Origin: Glandiceps talaboti
Lineage: Eukaryota > Hemichordata > Enteropneusta > Spengelidae
DNA length: 64,000 nt
Assembly: GCF_964340395.1 (NCBI RefSeq)
Contig: NC_135554.1
Location: forward strand, 23,464,092 to 23,528,091
Reading direction: 5' to 3'
Below the pieces are notes generated by a model, which saw nothing but the letters and a program-made list of their open reading frames with translations, did no database searches and was not told the origin of the DNA. The position numbers and the translations under genes are program-made. How positions within the stretch are numbered: position 1 is the first letter of the stretch; each line of letters starts with the position of its first letter. Below are positions 1 to 17,483 of this stretch, piece after piece.

Positions 1-2208
1 TGTGACAAAACAATTACACTTGATGGAGACAGACTGAGATCGCAAAAGGACAAATATTACAAAAATGACGTCGAATGTAAACTGACCTTGCGAGCACCGG
101 AAAATCTCCAAAAGCTTAAACTTCAGGTAATTATTCGGGTTTTTTATTTTTCAAGCTTTCAATCACAAACATGCAATCGACATATCGTCAGATTTTACAA
201 GATCCATGGTGGTGCTCTGACCTGTATATGTATGCAAATTTGCCAGCGTGCGTTTTTTTTACCAAACTAAAAGAGAAAATAATAGTCTAACCTGCCATTA
301 TAGTTAAAATGATGTAGGCTTGGTGTTTCACTCATGCAACGTGACATTTAATACACCCTCCAACAACTTCGTATGCAAAACTAAACAATTACATAGGTGC
401 TGCACACAGTGGGGATGCAGAAGTAGTAAAGTTGAAATGTTGATTATCAGTTAGAAAATAATCATTTGAAGCCAGTAAAACTATCAAGTCCATGTGTAAT
501 GTTTTCATTAGAAGCCTGGTTTTACTGCACTGTGAAGGCATACCAATGCTCATCAGTGTTCAATGTGATTGGGCAAAGGATCCTGCTGTGTTTATTGTAT
601 CCCTGTTATTGTTTCTCTAGAGTTGAAATATGTCTATCTTTGTGTCAAAACGTAATATCCCATGAGTGAAACACCAAACCTACTAGTATATCATTTTAGC
701 TGCAAGAGATCTTAGTTTTGGTTACCCAGACTCTCACCGCAGGGGCTCTACTACGGCACCACCCACTCGTCTGGGTAGTCTCGTAATAAACCCCCAGCTG
801 TGGGACTAGTACTCTGGGTAACTGAGACTAAGGTGTTGTATATCACACAACTGAATTGCAATAGTCCCATTTTTTACCTTTCCCTCTTCTCTTCTTAAAC
901 CCCACTCATTCTTCTGTTGTGGCTACGACCCACGCCTTCCTTCTGCTGTTAAGTTCGAATGGATTGACATGGAGAGAGGCACTCACGGTATTCATGACTG
1001 TAATGATTTCCTGGATATTTATGTAATGGATGAAGACTCCTCCGAACTACTAGACCATATATGTGGTGAATCTACATCCCGGAGAGTTATTACGTCAGAT
1101 ACAGGAGAAATGGATTTACTACTAACAACGAATGAAGTCATCACTTCCAGAGGTTTCTCGCTCATTTTCACAGCTTATAAAGATACGGTCACCCCGAAAG
1201 AGGTTTGTGTGTACACATCATGTACGTTGTTCTCTAGAAATATACAACTATGACAACTCATTCTCACTCTGGATGCTAGTACATTGTTAATGTTCATGTT
1301 CAATGACCTCATAGTGTCTGTTTGTTTGTTTGTTCGTTTGATTATTCTTTATTCGTATATATTACATGTATGTATTGCCGCCTTGCCATCATCTTGAATG
1401 ATACATCGGGGTGGTGGTGCATCTTTCATTTGGTCAATCTTACGCAGTTGCTATTGCAAATCATCTATTCTCTTCATTTATAGTTGGGGAGTGCAGGTTG
1501 AAGGACCAATTCTATTGTGATAGGGATGTTTGTATCGACAAATCTCTAGAGTGCGATTGCAAGAATAATTGTGATGATAGATCCGATAGTCTGGATGAAA
1601 AATACTGCTCTACGTGTAAGGGCGATGAGATATATGGTAGGTTCCAAACACTAAAAATAGAAAACTGTTAATGCATGGCAGGTAGTGATTGATCTATCTT
1701 TTTGAGGTGTCGATTCATGATAAAAATAGTAAGTTCTTTCCAGTAATCGTAATCTTTGCTTTCTGAACAGTCAACTTTGTATATGGTTATTTCACAGCCA
1801 GTTGGACGCTAAGGGTTTGTCCTGTTCTGTCCTGTTCTGTTCTGTTCTGTTCTGTACTGTATACAATGCAGACTCCTGACAATGGCGTTCGTCAATTAAG
1901 GGTATCAATATATACCTTAGGATAACATGATGACCACTAACCAAAACACACAATCGGTAAACATTGACAATTCTTATATAATACCATAACTGTGTATATT
2001 CATTTCTTAATAAACAGGTTCCGGATTATCAGTGATAGCAATCCTTGGCATACTGGCTGCAATTGGTGTATTTATTACTATCGTGGTGGTTATTATCATT
2101 TTCGTCTATACAAAGAAGTTCTCCAAAAAACAAGATGGCCGACAGAATGTGACACGGGTAGTCCCTGCGACTGATGTTCATGATACGACTCCTGTACTGC
2201 AGAATTGA
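1..2208 (+). CDS. CUB-LDLa type I membrane protein, paralogue A (5' end outside window)
   Basis: Exons: <1-126 (CUB first half, ends phase 0), 954-1202 (CUB second half), 1484-1636 (LDLa-like, phase 1-1), 2018-2208 (TM and tail, stop TGA at 2206). The signal-peptide exon lies before the window. The CUB half starts CDKTITLDGDRLRSQ and continues FEWIDMERG and CNDFLDIY, ending RGFSLIFTAY. The LDLa-like exon has eight cysteines (CIDKSLECDCKNNC, then LDEKYCSTC). The TM helix begins GSGLSVIAILGIL and is followed by a tail of about 33 residues after YTKKFSKK. A polyadenylation-like AATAAA is at 2338. Odd point: the GT at 1203 leaves the CUB exon in phase 0 while the next exon needs phase 1, so either another donor is used (GTACGT at 1222) or a 2-bp change damaged the site. 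The family role is unknown; an adhesion or recognition protein is an inference from the domains. Confidence 0.82.
305..698. mobile_element. Inverted-repeat element in paralogue A intron
   Basis: The left end TAAAATGATGTAGG then TTGGTGTTTCACTCATG (to 336) recurs inverted at 660-698 (CATGAGTGAAACACCAA, then ATCATTTTA). The interior is homologous to 14565-14866 in the equivalent intron of paralogue C, which has similar ends. No coding capacity is seen; it reads as a MITE or a shared ancient intron insert. Confidence 0.6.
711..832. mobile_element. Short MITE-like element with 20-bp inverted ends
   Basis: The left end CTTAGTTTTGGTTACCCAGA and the reverse complement of the right end CTTAGTCTCAGTTACCCAGA match at 17 of 20 positions. 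The interior carries 'actctcaccgc' and 'aggggctctac', which recur in related copies at about 36052-36245 and 36486-36570. No target duplication could be defined. Confidence 0.5.
1819..1856. repeat. TCTGT pentanucleotide repeat
   Basis: Repeated CTGTT/TCTGT units in the last intron of paralogue A. Confidence 0.7.
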
Positions 2209-2769
2209 TAATTTATTCCTCACCAAGGAATAATTAGATTTGCGGAGATTTTCACAAAATTAGAAGGACGGGAACTGAACAGAATACAATGTAATACGAT
2301 GTACTATGCACAAGTTAATAAGTTACTGTCTTTGGATAATAAACAGGCTTATGACCTGTTCGTTTTACGTCACGGCAACCTGTGTTGACGTCACGTGTTC
2401 TGTGATGCTCGAAATATGTAGTCAAAACGTTTCAAATCGCCATTATTTTTTCCTGAGTTTTCATTTTATTATACTTGAGGAGGTATATACAGTAATTCTT
2501 CCCCAAAATTTTTCTTCGTTCAGCCAAGGAAAATACGAGTGACTAAAGGGAACCTTGTGTACACGCTACATTTCCCAACAATTTAAACATATATTTAGTT
2601 GTTGTTTTTTCGGAATCATTCGTTCTTTTGATGCTGAAAGTAGTATGTTAGTGTTATTTCGTCCTGTCTCTGTTTCTGTTGATAAATATTTTTGTAATAT
2701 TCAATATTTCTACAAGGAACTATCAAAATACGATATATACACACTAAATGTATTTTTTTTTCAAATATG
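2209..2769. other. 3' flank of paralogue A
   Basis: Holds a likely 3' UTR with AATAAA at 2338-2343. I see no coding exon in the rest. Confidence 0.5.
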
Positions 2770-3492
2770 TTAAAGGGGAACACCACTTGAGGGAATAAAG
2801 GTATTTTCATAAAATTAGGGTTCTGGAGAGTAATTTCATGATTACACACCAAGAAACACCAAATTGAAATTCTCGTTCATCTCTATTGTTCTTTCGGCGA
2901 TGCATCATTTCCTTATGGGTTCACAGAGACATAAATGTTCATTAGATGAACAATACATATTCATGACTATTTATCTGCTGGAAACAAGTACTTAGGGGTC
3001 ATGAATATTCAATGTGTATCTAATCCATATTCATGTTGCTAAGACCCATGATGCAACATCGTACCACATCGCTTGAAGAATATAGGTGAAAGGGGGTTCA
3101 ATTTGGTGTTTCTTGGGATTGAGCGAAATTTATATGATGTGAAATCGTAAAATAACCCTCCAGAACCCAACATTATTATACAACAAGTAACACTGAAGTA
3201 AAGCAATTTTTTTCTATGTGCTACACTCATTTATAGCATTCATATCAAGTGTAAAAGTATACTGTTTCAATTGGTTTATTTACAAGCCTAGCATGTTGCC
3301 TTTATATTGTGGTCAGTTACCAAATGAAACAGTATACTTTTATACTTGATATGGATGCTATAAATGATTTTTGTACATACAGAAAACGCTTTACTTTGCT
3401 GTTATGGGTTGTACATATATATAATAACAATGAAGGTGTCTTCTGACGAGTACATTATTCAATGCAATATTAGCTGAATATAATATACTTAA

Positions 3493-3583
<91 letters not shown>

Positions 3584-3634
3584 TTATATTAAGGAGTACA
3601 TACCTTTATTACCTGGAATAGCATTCCCCTTTAA
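2770..3634. mobile_element. TTAA-flanked nonautonomous DNA element with nested foldback
   Basis: TTAA at 2770-2773 and 3631-3634 flank ends that are inverted copies: AGGGGAA at the tip and AATAAAGGTA further in (23 of 30 positions match). Inside, 2816-2870 and 3088-3170 are inverted relatives (TTCTGGAG, AAGAAACACCAAATTGAA), and 3228-3371 is a tight hairpin with arms near 47 bp around AAAGTATACTGTTTCA. An (AT)n tract at 3494-3578 sits near the right end. TTAA duplications are typical of piggyBac and Kolobok superfamilies; no transposase is seen. Confidence 0.72.
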
Positions 3635-4697
3635 TGTAAATTGTTGAATGATTAAGATAATGCTGGGACATAATGTCAAACGATGAGATTTTATTGTTGA
3701 CAATAGGTTCAATAAAAAACTAAACTTCGACTTTGATCCCAACTTAATTTACATGGTCGAGATAATGTGCACGTATGCACTCTATCATGAATTTGTTGTC
3801 ATATCAACGTGACCCAAATGTAAACAAACACACATGATAAGCCTGACCTGTCAGGATGTCAAATACTTTGAATGGAGATATCTGTAGTTTGTGGTGACAG
3901 AAAAAAAAACAGGCAGGTCACTCTGTACAAAACATATTGCCACTAGACTTCGTTGCCTCTCATTATTCATTATCAAACAAATCAATAGTGACGTGTCAAA
4001 ATACATCTTGTGACAGTGCACCGCTGCCAACAAAACCCGCTGTGTACTGTAGTCAGATGCAGCCTTAACGAATCAATTTTCTGCATTCATTCGAAAAAGA
4101 TTTTTTAAAAATAGTATAAAGCACTCCCTTGACACAGGTTTTATTTTTATTGATGATTAAAAAGGAAAGTTAAAGCTGTTCGTGTACCCACTGGATCCAC
4201 ATTCCCACTGCTAAAAATGTGTACGGCCGTCTCCCTTTCACCTCTCCCAATTACGGAATATTCCCCACTGCCCCCTGCAAATAATTCTGCTTCAACTTCT
4301 TTTCCCACGTGATATTTACATTCACCATTGATTTATTAAACGCTCAAATAATGTCCACATTGTCTATACACTTCCCTTCTTACATTTTGTTCATTGGCCT
4401 ACTGAAATATCTGGCTATTTTCCTCTCCCAATCACCAATACAAAACATTCCCTCCCCCTGAAAAATCGTGCGCTGGACAGCGAGCTTCGTCGAATGCAAC
4501 TATACAATACACCACACTACACCCCATCATGCCATGACATGTAAGAAAAATTCCACATGCCGTTTCACCGAAACAAGATTTTGAATTGGTATAGCCACAA
4601 AATGAAACCTATTTTAGAGACCCTTCGAGTTTGAGGACCTCAATGTACCAGTTCTAGTGACTGCGTGTAATGCTATACTGGACAGAAAGAGTTCAAG
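3635..4697. other. Intergenic, promoter side of paralogue B
   Basis: AT-rich single-copy sequence. No exon, RNA gene or clear core promoter motif was recognised. Confidence 0.4.
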
Positions 4698-9545
<4,848 letters not shown>

Positions 9546-9657
9546 GAAATGTATTATTGCAGCTGACATTTGCATACAGAAAAGAGTGTACAATGAATAG
9601 CAATAGCTATAGCTTACACCCGAACGGTGTACAGCATGAACAAGTTTTTTTGTTCAA

Positions 9658-9687
9658 CCCAGACCATATACTTATATATGGTCTGGG
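9658..9687. repeat. Hairpin in the 3' region of paralogue B
   Basis: Arms CCCAGACCATATA and TATATGGTCTGGG are perfect inverses separated by 4 bp, and weaker complementarity continues outward (TGTTCA / TGTTCA-like). Confidence 0.7.
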
Positions 9688-10021
9688 TGTGTTGTGTTCA
9701 GCCCTAGCCACGTTCTAATAACTTGTTCACTGACACCAAACGCACGTAAAGTTGTACCGTAGTATAGATTACGGCACTAATTTTGTGTACATTTCAGCAG
9801 GACGTGTTTATACATCCCTGATTTCAGTAATATAACGTAAGATAATCATATCTAATTTCGTTTGCCTTTACATTTTAATTCATTTCTGTGTAATTTTAAA
9901 TGGATAGAGCTAACTGATTTTGTACACAATTTTGACAAAATATTCATTCTGGCAAGAAATAAGCCTTCAACAGTATGCGGTATGCAGTATGCAGCCTAGC
10001 TCTGGATATTATAAGCTCAGT

Positions 10022-10088
10022 GAACTCCCGACACATCTCCGTCTCACTCCGACGACACGTCTCACTCCGCGGAGATGTGTCGGAGTTC
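10022..10088. repeat. Long-arm hairpin downstream of paralogue B
   Basis: The left arm GAACTCCCGACACATCTCCG and right arm CGGAGATGTGTCGGAGTTC pair over 19 bp with one bulged base, with a loop of about 28 bases containing two TCTCACTCCG-like copies. It is GC-rich compared with its surroundings. Confidence 0.8.
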
Positions 10089-11340
10089 TCTAAGCGTATA
10101 TTTCATCTGCTTACAAGTTATAATATACAAGTTACAGTTAAGTCCATCCATATTTTCATATCTTAAAATATATGTATATTTTCTTGAATTTTTGTGTGTT
10201 TATTTGATGAAAAAGGATTCATTCAGGATATCCTGTCCAACAAAACCCCTTTCTTTTTTAATTCATCATATATCTCAAGTAATAAAGTTATTAACTGGAT
10301 TTCTCTGTGATAGGGGAAAAACCCCACTTTTCTTGTTGTGAAATAAATTCAGTGCTTTGAATGATGTCGTTTGTGATTGAAAAGACAACAGTTTGTCACT
10401 ATATGGAGTTTTTGCTGGGTGATTTTGTTTCATTTTGAACTTATGTGAATAGCATTCTCATATCATTTACACATGTTGAGTCATGTCTAGCAAAGTGTTA
10501 TAGACATATAACCAAAACGATTCATCACCTTGGTATATCAAGGGACTGACACAGATTATAACTCACAAATAGAGGTCACCTAGAGGTCAGGTGTAACTAT
10601 GGAATTTGTCACCTGGAGGTCAGGTGTAACTATAGAATCTGTCATTCTAATAAACAATTCCAAGTCGAAAGCTTATGGTACTGAAAACGTGAACTGTTTG
10701 TGCGTTGTAACTTGTAAGTCATGTATAAATAACATGACGTAATTTTTTTGGTTACCAATAAATAAATTAAAACAACGGTCTTGATTCCTGTGAGCTTCCT
10801 TGTGTACTCACCCATTTAAACTACGATTTTTCGAACTTCGTTTTAGTATGTTTGACCCTTACTATTGGACTAGAATGTTACCTTAGTTACAGACTGTCAT
10901 TTAAGACAAAGTGGGAGTGTTGTTATGCCTGCATGATTTATATTATATCTTCTCGACAAGCAAAAACATGCTTTTTCTCGCATGGCCAACTGTGATTTAT
11001 ATGATGAAATATGGTTGCCATGGACGAGTGTGTTATCTGCTGGAGTAGCCTATAATATAAGGCGTGACTTTACCACTGAGCATGCTCAGTGAAAGTAGTG
11101 TACAAATACACAGGCTTTACTCACAAACACGTTTAATTCTTTTTAAGAAACAGAATGAACATTTCGTCCAAGTAATCAGGTCATCTCTATGACTAAACAT
11201 ATCGTTAGAGAAAATGGTGCATCTTGCTCTAAATATCAAATTTTGTAAACAAAGTTAATTTTACGAGTTCCGTGTGAAAGAACAATATGTACCTCCAATT
11301 TTGATTGAATTTAGATTCGTTCATTTAGATTTTTTGTATT

Positions 11341-11642
11341 AAAGTGGCCATATGGATGAGGACTATGTACATATTTTGGATTTTGGATTTATATAACAAA
11401 TTTTTCATGGCTTCCTACTTGCAAAATCATTGTGAAAGAACCAAGTTTGTGTTTGGAACTCAATCCATTGCAAAAACAAACATTTTGCACATTTTATTAA
11501 TCTTTTGGAATTTATTGAGTTACAAACAAGGACTTGGCATATGTTGCTTCACACTGAATTTTCAAGAGAAAGCCATGATAAAATTGTTTTATAAATTAAA
11601 AATCCAAAATAAAAACCCAACCGTCATCCATATGGGCCACTT
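11341..11642. mobile_element. 300-bp foldback element (near-complete imperfect palindrome)
   Basis: The ends AAGTGGCCATATGGATGA and, inverted, AAGTGGCCCATATGGATGA frame a body whose left half resembles the reverse complement of the right half almost to the centre (TTTTGGATTT, ATCATGGCTT-like, GTAACTCAAT-like blocks). The target duplication is unclear. Confidence 0.65.
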
Positions 11643-12542
11643 ACAATTTCATATCGAATTCATATATACATTTCTTCAACTTCTGGCCTCTCTACGTGCA
11701 TTCTGTTATCTCTCTAGTTGGGTTAATCTGTATATTCAGCAAATTAAAATACACTAATTTCACTTATTGGTTATATCAAAGGTCAAAGTGCACATTCACT
11801 TCTCTGCAATAAAAATTGACATTTTAGAATTATTTTTACTTTTCCTCTAAAGTATCTAACTTTTTAATGAACAGAGGTCAAGTTTAAGGTCAACAGATAT
11901 TCAAATGGTTGTTTCTGAACAGTGAATTAAGTTTACACTAACCCATACATATACTCAAAAGTCTACACTCATTTCTATCCTGTGTTGTGTTTTGTGTTTT
12001 TCTGTGTCCGAAAGTGAAAGTGAGAATGTGATTTTGGTGATACAAGAATTGAACTTTCACTATTTCTAAACTCCTGACCTCGATTCAAAGTATTACTTAC
12101 AGTTGTCTAAAACGTTTCAACCAAACTTCGCCTTCGCTTCTAAATTCCAGGCGATGAATAGCTATAAAACCTAAAGACAAAAGACTACAAAAAAGACTCT
12201 GTTTTCTGTACTTTTGTTACAAGGAATATGTCCAAGTTAGGCCAAATGTTCCTGAGAAATTGGACCACAAACTAAGAGCATTAATGGTGTGGCCTTGCAG
12301 GCTATTGTTGCCTCGTTGCTGATATGACGTGTACGTTTGCATAGGAAATCACTTCTCAGAAGCCCGGTATTTTCAGTTTAAACTCTGACACCTGATCATG
12401 AGGGCTGAGGTTTAAATTGTGTTCCGACGTCCATCGTGAAAGTCACCCTGGGTTGTTAGATTGCTGTCTAGGGGTGAAGACAGCAGGAAGGTAACACCCT
12501 TATAAAACGCTCCGCTGCTGGTCACCTTGTTCCCCGAGACTG

Positions 12543-12787
12543 ATGGAGTCCTTCGTGTCAAGATCTGTTGCCATGGTTCTCCTTCCCTGTCTGTTTTCAT
12601 TCAATTTGAAGTCAGTAGAATCAACAGGTAGGTCTATTTGCAGGCAGAACCTATTCTGTGCTTACCCTCTCCTCCACAATTATCTGAAACAATTTACAAG
12701 TATCGCAACCGCCGCCGCCGCCGCCGCCACCACCACCACCACCACCACCACCACCACCACCACCACCACCACCACCACCACCAATAT

Positions 12788-12827
<40 letters not shown>

Positions 12828-12829
12828 GC

Positions 12830-12870
<41 letters not shown>

Positions 12871-15800
12871 CTGAAGCAGCAGCAATAAGTTCTTAGGTTT
12901 TTAAATATCGTTAACCGAAATATTGTAATCACCACTTATGAATGCATGTCAAAATATTTGACGCAAACAGTTATAACATTTTCTATACACGAAATCATCA
13001 CGGTCGAACTGCTAGCGTGAATTTAGCGTTTAACGTTGGAAAAGACTATATTTCAATGTGCAAATAGAGAAAATGGAGTGTTAAAATTTTGTTAGGTACG
13101 TCTTCAAGACGAACAACAGTTGAACGTACGTGTTCAGTGATGTGGTAAACCACAATGGCTTGTGGTTTGTTTGTTTTTTACTCTAGTACTCAGCGTCGTA
13201 ATAAAAAATCATCGTTTGCCGGGGTTTTTTCAGTTTATAAGTTTTAATTTAATTACTTACAATAGCAAAAAGGATACATACACGACAGATCAAGCAAGAA
13301 ACAAGACTACAACCAAAATACAAAGGAGTAGGAAAAGTATGAAGAAATTATATAATACTGACCTCAGGGTCTCCTAAAAATCGACCTGTATTATACGTAG
13401 AAGTATTACGAAAAGTGTCATTGTTTATATGACAACGATATTTATATTTCATTTGCATATAGCGCCCTTTCAATCTCCGGCAGGTCATAATATGCATGGC
13501 TTTATTAGCTAAATACTACCATGCAGTGTTATAATAGTTCCCATCATAGTTGAGAAAATCAGCTCCAAGTTGTGTACTCAAACTTCATTGGGAAGAACGG
13601 TAAAGTTTTAACTGTCGCAAAGGTTGGTGGCGCTGCTCTGTATTATTGCGCTTTATAATGGCTTGCCATACCACTACGTACTGCTTGTCTGCTGTCCGCC
13701 TTGAAGTGGCACAAGCTGAATTTATTTAGTTGTTTACTCAAGGGAAAATGTTTACATAATAATTCCGATTAAACTATTCTTGCATAATGTTAATGTCGAC
13801 ACATACCTTCTATGAAATAGCAATTATTGTTCTGGCATTGTTAGCACTGTTGATTGCATAGTAGGGCGTTGTGTTCGTTGTACATTTTTTATATGTATAA
13901 TAAATTACGTCATTGGATCATTTATAAGTTATATCTTAATACCAGGTTTGAGTTCAGTTAATTGCAAGTGGTGGTTAGGTATGCATCAGTAAGTAGAATA
14001 CTCTGCGAACTTTTAATATGCAGAAAAAAATGTATCCCCAAAAACGTATAAACTCAATTTGTACTCCTTACCTTTAACAACATTTGTTTCTGAATACTAA
14101 TACATTTCGACTGTAACGTTTGTTCTGTAACTATAACAACGACTTCATGGCTGTATATTTTTAACGTAGTGTATATGAATGATAATTGTGGAAAGACGGT
14201 AATACTCCATGGCGATCGACTAAGATCACAGAAAGACGACTACTATCCCGATAACATGGATTGCAAGCTGACGTTGAGGGCGCCATCAGGTTATGAACAT
14301 CTAAGGTTGAAGGTATGAGGGGGTTTGATCAGGGTTTGGTACATTCAAGATCTCAAACACGATATTTTTCAACATTAAGAAGTTTTTTTCTAAATGCGTA
14401 GTTTGGCTCGACTACAAGCGAAATATAACACCTTGTATCTTGATATCCATCAGGTAAAAAAACACGATATTTCGAAATTTCGTGTAAGGTGTCTGCTTTA
14501 ACAAAGTGCAATAGTACTGGCGTATAGTGTATGACGTCATGGTTAGGACGCGCATGTTAAGGAACTTTGAAGATGCCTTAGTGTTTCGCTCACACACACA
14601 ACTTCAAGTGTAGGAGGGGATGTAGAGTTAACATGTTGATTGTCTGTTGGAAAGTAAAACAATTAAAAACGTCGTCCTTAAGTGTAATGTTTCTGTTTCT
14701 ACTGCACCGTAAAAGAACAACTTGTTTTATCACTTTCCAGTGTGATTAGATAAAAGATCTTACTGTGTATGTGGCGTTTATTATATTGTTAGTTTTAAGT
14801 TGAATTATGTCCATCTTTGTGTTAAAACACAGAGTCCATGGGTGAAACATCAAGGCAACTTCATTTCTCCTGTAAGTGGTCGTCCATTGTGCAAGTCAGA
14901 ATGAATGATATTTTAAATTAGTTAAACCTTTGGTCTATCGACGAACACGAAGCGTTGCATCGCCATCACTGCCAAGTTCTGACCACTACTGTACACTGAA
15001 TTTAGCAACTTGGAGAACAGGCAGCTTAAAGAGTGTTTTGTTTTGTAACAAAGCTTATAAACAAAATAAATTGGCAAATAGATACATAGTTAGGAGAAGA
15101 TGATATTAACATGAGAAAAATATTACTTAAGCCTATTGGATGTACATAAACAATTCGAGTTAAATTTTCTTTACACCATCTTGGCAGTCTTCCAAGTAAT
15201 TTACAGCCATGCTATGTCATTGCTTCCTTAGTTCGACTGGTTTGACTTTGAGAGACTAAACAATACACACTGCAATGACTATTTGGAAATCTATGACAAC
15301 GGTACATTGGTAGACGTGTCCTCATTACCGAATGACTGTGGCTCGTCACCGTACACGCAAAATTTCGACGGAGACCCACTTGACATTGAGTTCCACTTGC
15401 TGTCAAATGAAATAATAATTTCACGAGGATTTTCGCTGGTATTCACTTTCTACCGTCTAACCACTGATGGTAGGTAGCAATTTTGAATCTGTGCTTACTT
15501 ACAACCTGAGTATAAAAAGTCTTATAGCATTTTAGTCACAGTTCAATGTCTCAAAGACGTGGTTGATTTTATCTTTAATTAGCCTCATTTCTTTATGCCT
15601 AGAAGCCCCCCCCCCCCCCGCCCCCACAAGAAAAAAAGTCATTCCCGCCAATTTTGCATCATGGGACTTCTCTAAAACAGAGTTATAAAAAATGGCAAGT
15701 CTGACTTTAATAGGAGAGGCCTGCTGTTGCAATGCATTATAGGTAATAAAACAAATCATTATGTTTAAAGAGCTTCTTTATTATCACGACTAGTACTAAC

Positions 15801-16954
15801 GTCAGCATTGAGTAGGCATTCCAAGGGGCATGGGTTGTTTTCATTATTGCTAATAACCCAACCAATCCTCTGTTTTGGCTCAGACGTAAAACAAATTTTA
15901 GGATGCACGCCCTCTGTGGCCGGATTTCATCACACGGGTCGACACGATAGCCTCCTGTATTAGCAAGGAGTCATTATATTGTTCTGACAGCAATTACCAT
16001 GTATTGAATTACCTTTACATGTAAATCATTCAGACTACTAAAACTATAATTATGAATGGAAAGCACCATCACCATATTAACCAGACGTGTTTTTCCTGTA
16101 AATAAATACCCCTTTTTTGTTTATAATTACAAATGACCATTCCTCATGTTTAGGGTATAAGTTATAACGTTAAAAACAGACACCACTTACCGTCGTAAAA
16201 AACTGCCCTCAATGGCAAAGCTAGAATATGAGCTGAAAACACTCTGGCTCGTACGAATGGCTTAATAATGTGGAAAGTTCTAAAATGTTGTCACCATGGT
16301 AACAGCTTATCTGTGTACATATCCTTTACAGTGTGTTCATCTTCGTGTATTTTTCAATCAGATCACCTTGCTATATACACGTGTTAAACTTCTTTACCAG
16401 ATTGTGGGTTGAAATCTAATGCTCGAAGTCACGTGCTAGCACATATGGTGTGTGGTGTTGTGTAGTGTAGTGTTGTGTTATGTTGTGTTGTGTTGTATTG
16501 TGTTGTGTTGTGTTGTGTTGTGTGATGTGTGTGGTGTGCTGTGGTGCAGTGTTGTGGGGTGGGTGGGGTGTAGTGTGCTGTGGTGGGGTGTGGTGTGGTG
16601 GGGTGTCATGTGGTGTAGTGCTGTGTTGTGTTGTGTTGTGTTGTGTTGTGTGCGCATGGATTTGTGTATATGCGTGCGCGGATGTGTGTATGGGGATGTG
16701 TGCGTTCTTATACAAGTTTTGTTTGTTATTTACTTGTTCATAAGTGTCTTTCGTCTGTTCATATATTTAGGTAACTGTCTAGATGGAAGCGAAGTTTTCA
16801 ATTGTACTAACGATAGATGTATTTCCAAATCACTTGAGTGCGACTGTCGAGATAACTGCTTCACAAATGATGACGAATTGTACTGTTCGACTTGCAAACC
16901 AGACAAAATATATGGTAAGAAGCAAGAATGTATATGTATGTATGTATGTATGTA

Positions 16955-16985
<31 letters not shown>

Positions 16986-17066
16986 TGTATGTATGTATGT
17001 ATGTATGTATGTATGTATGTATGTGTGTGTGTGTGTGTGCGTGCGTGTGGGCGTGCGTGCGTGCGG

Positions 17067-17109
<43 letters not shown>

Positions 17110-17145
17110 TACGTACGTACGTACGTATGTATGTATGTATGTATG

Positions 17146-17179
<34 letters not shown>

Positions 17180-17223
17180 TGTATGTATGTATGTATGTAT
17201 GTATGTATGTATGTGCGTGCGTG

Positions 17224-17254
<31 letters not shown>

Positions 17255-17448
17255 TGTATGTATGTGTGTGTTTGTATGTATGTATGTATGTATGTATGTG
17301 TGTGTGTGTGTGTGTTTGTTTGTGTGTGTATGTATGTATGTATGTATGTATGTATGTATGTATGTATGTATGTATGTATGTATGTGTGTGTGTGTATGTA
17401 TGTATGTATGTATGTATGTATGTATGTATGTATGTATGTATGTATGTA

Positions 17449-17483
<35 letters not shown>

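Larger units (their letters stand above)
9546..12542. other. Interval between paralogues B and C
   Basis: Contains the likely 3' UTR of B with two AATAAA sites, two hairpins, a pair of AGAGGTCAGGTGTAACTATR repeats near 10571-10640 and a foldback element at 11341. No other gene is supported; the long frame at 11344-11757 is a by-product of the foldback. Confidence 0.5.

Noticed and set aside
11344-11757. 137-codon frame on the + strand
   Set aside because: It lies inside a foldback element, has no recognisable domain and is explained by AT-rich palindromic sequence.
12543-12896. 117-codon frame running through poly-Thr
   Set aside because: Only its first 28 codons are real (signal exon of paralogue C). 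The rest reads through the donor at 12628 into a trinucleotide repeat.
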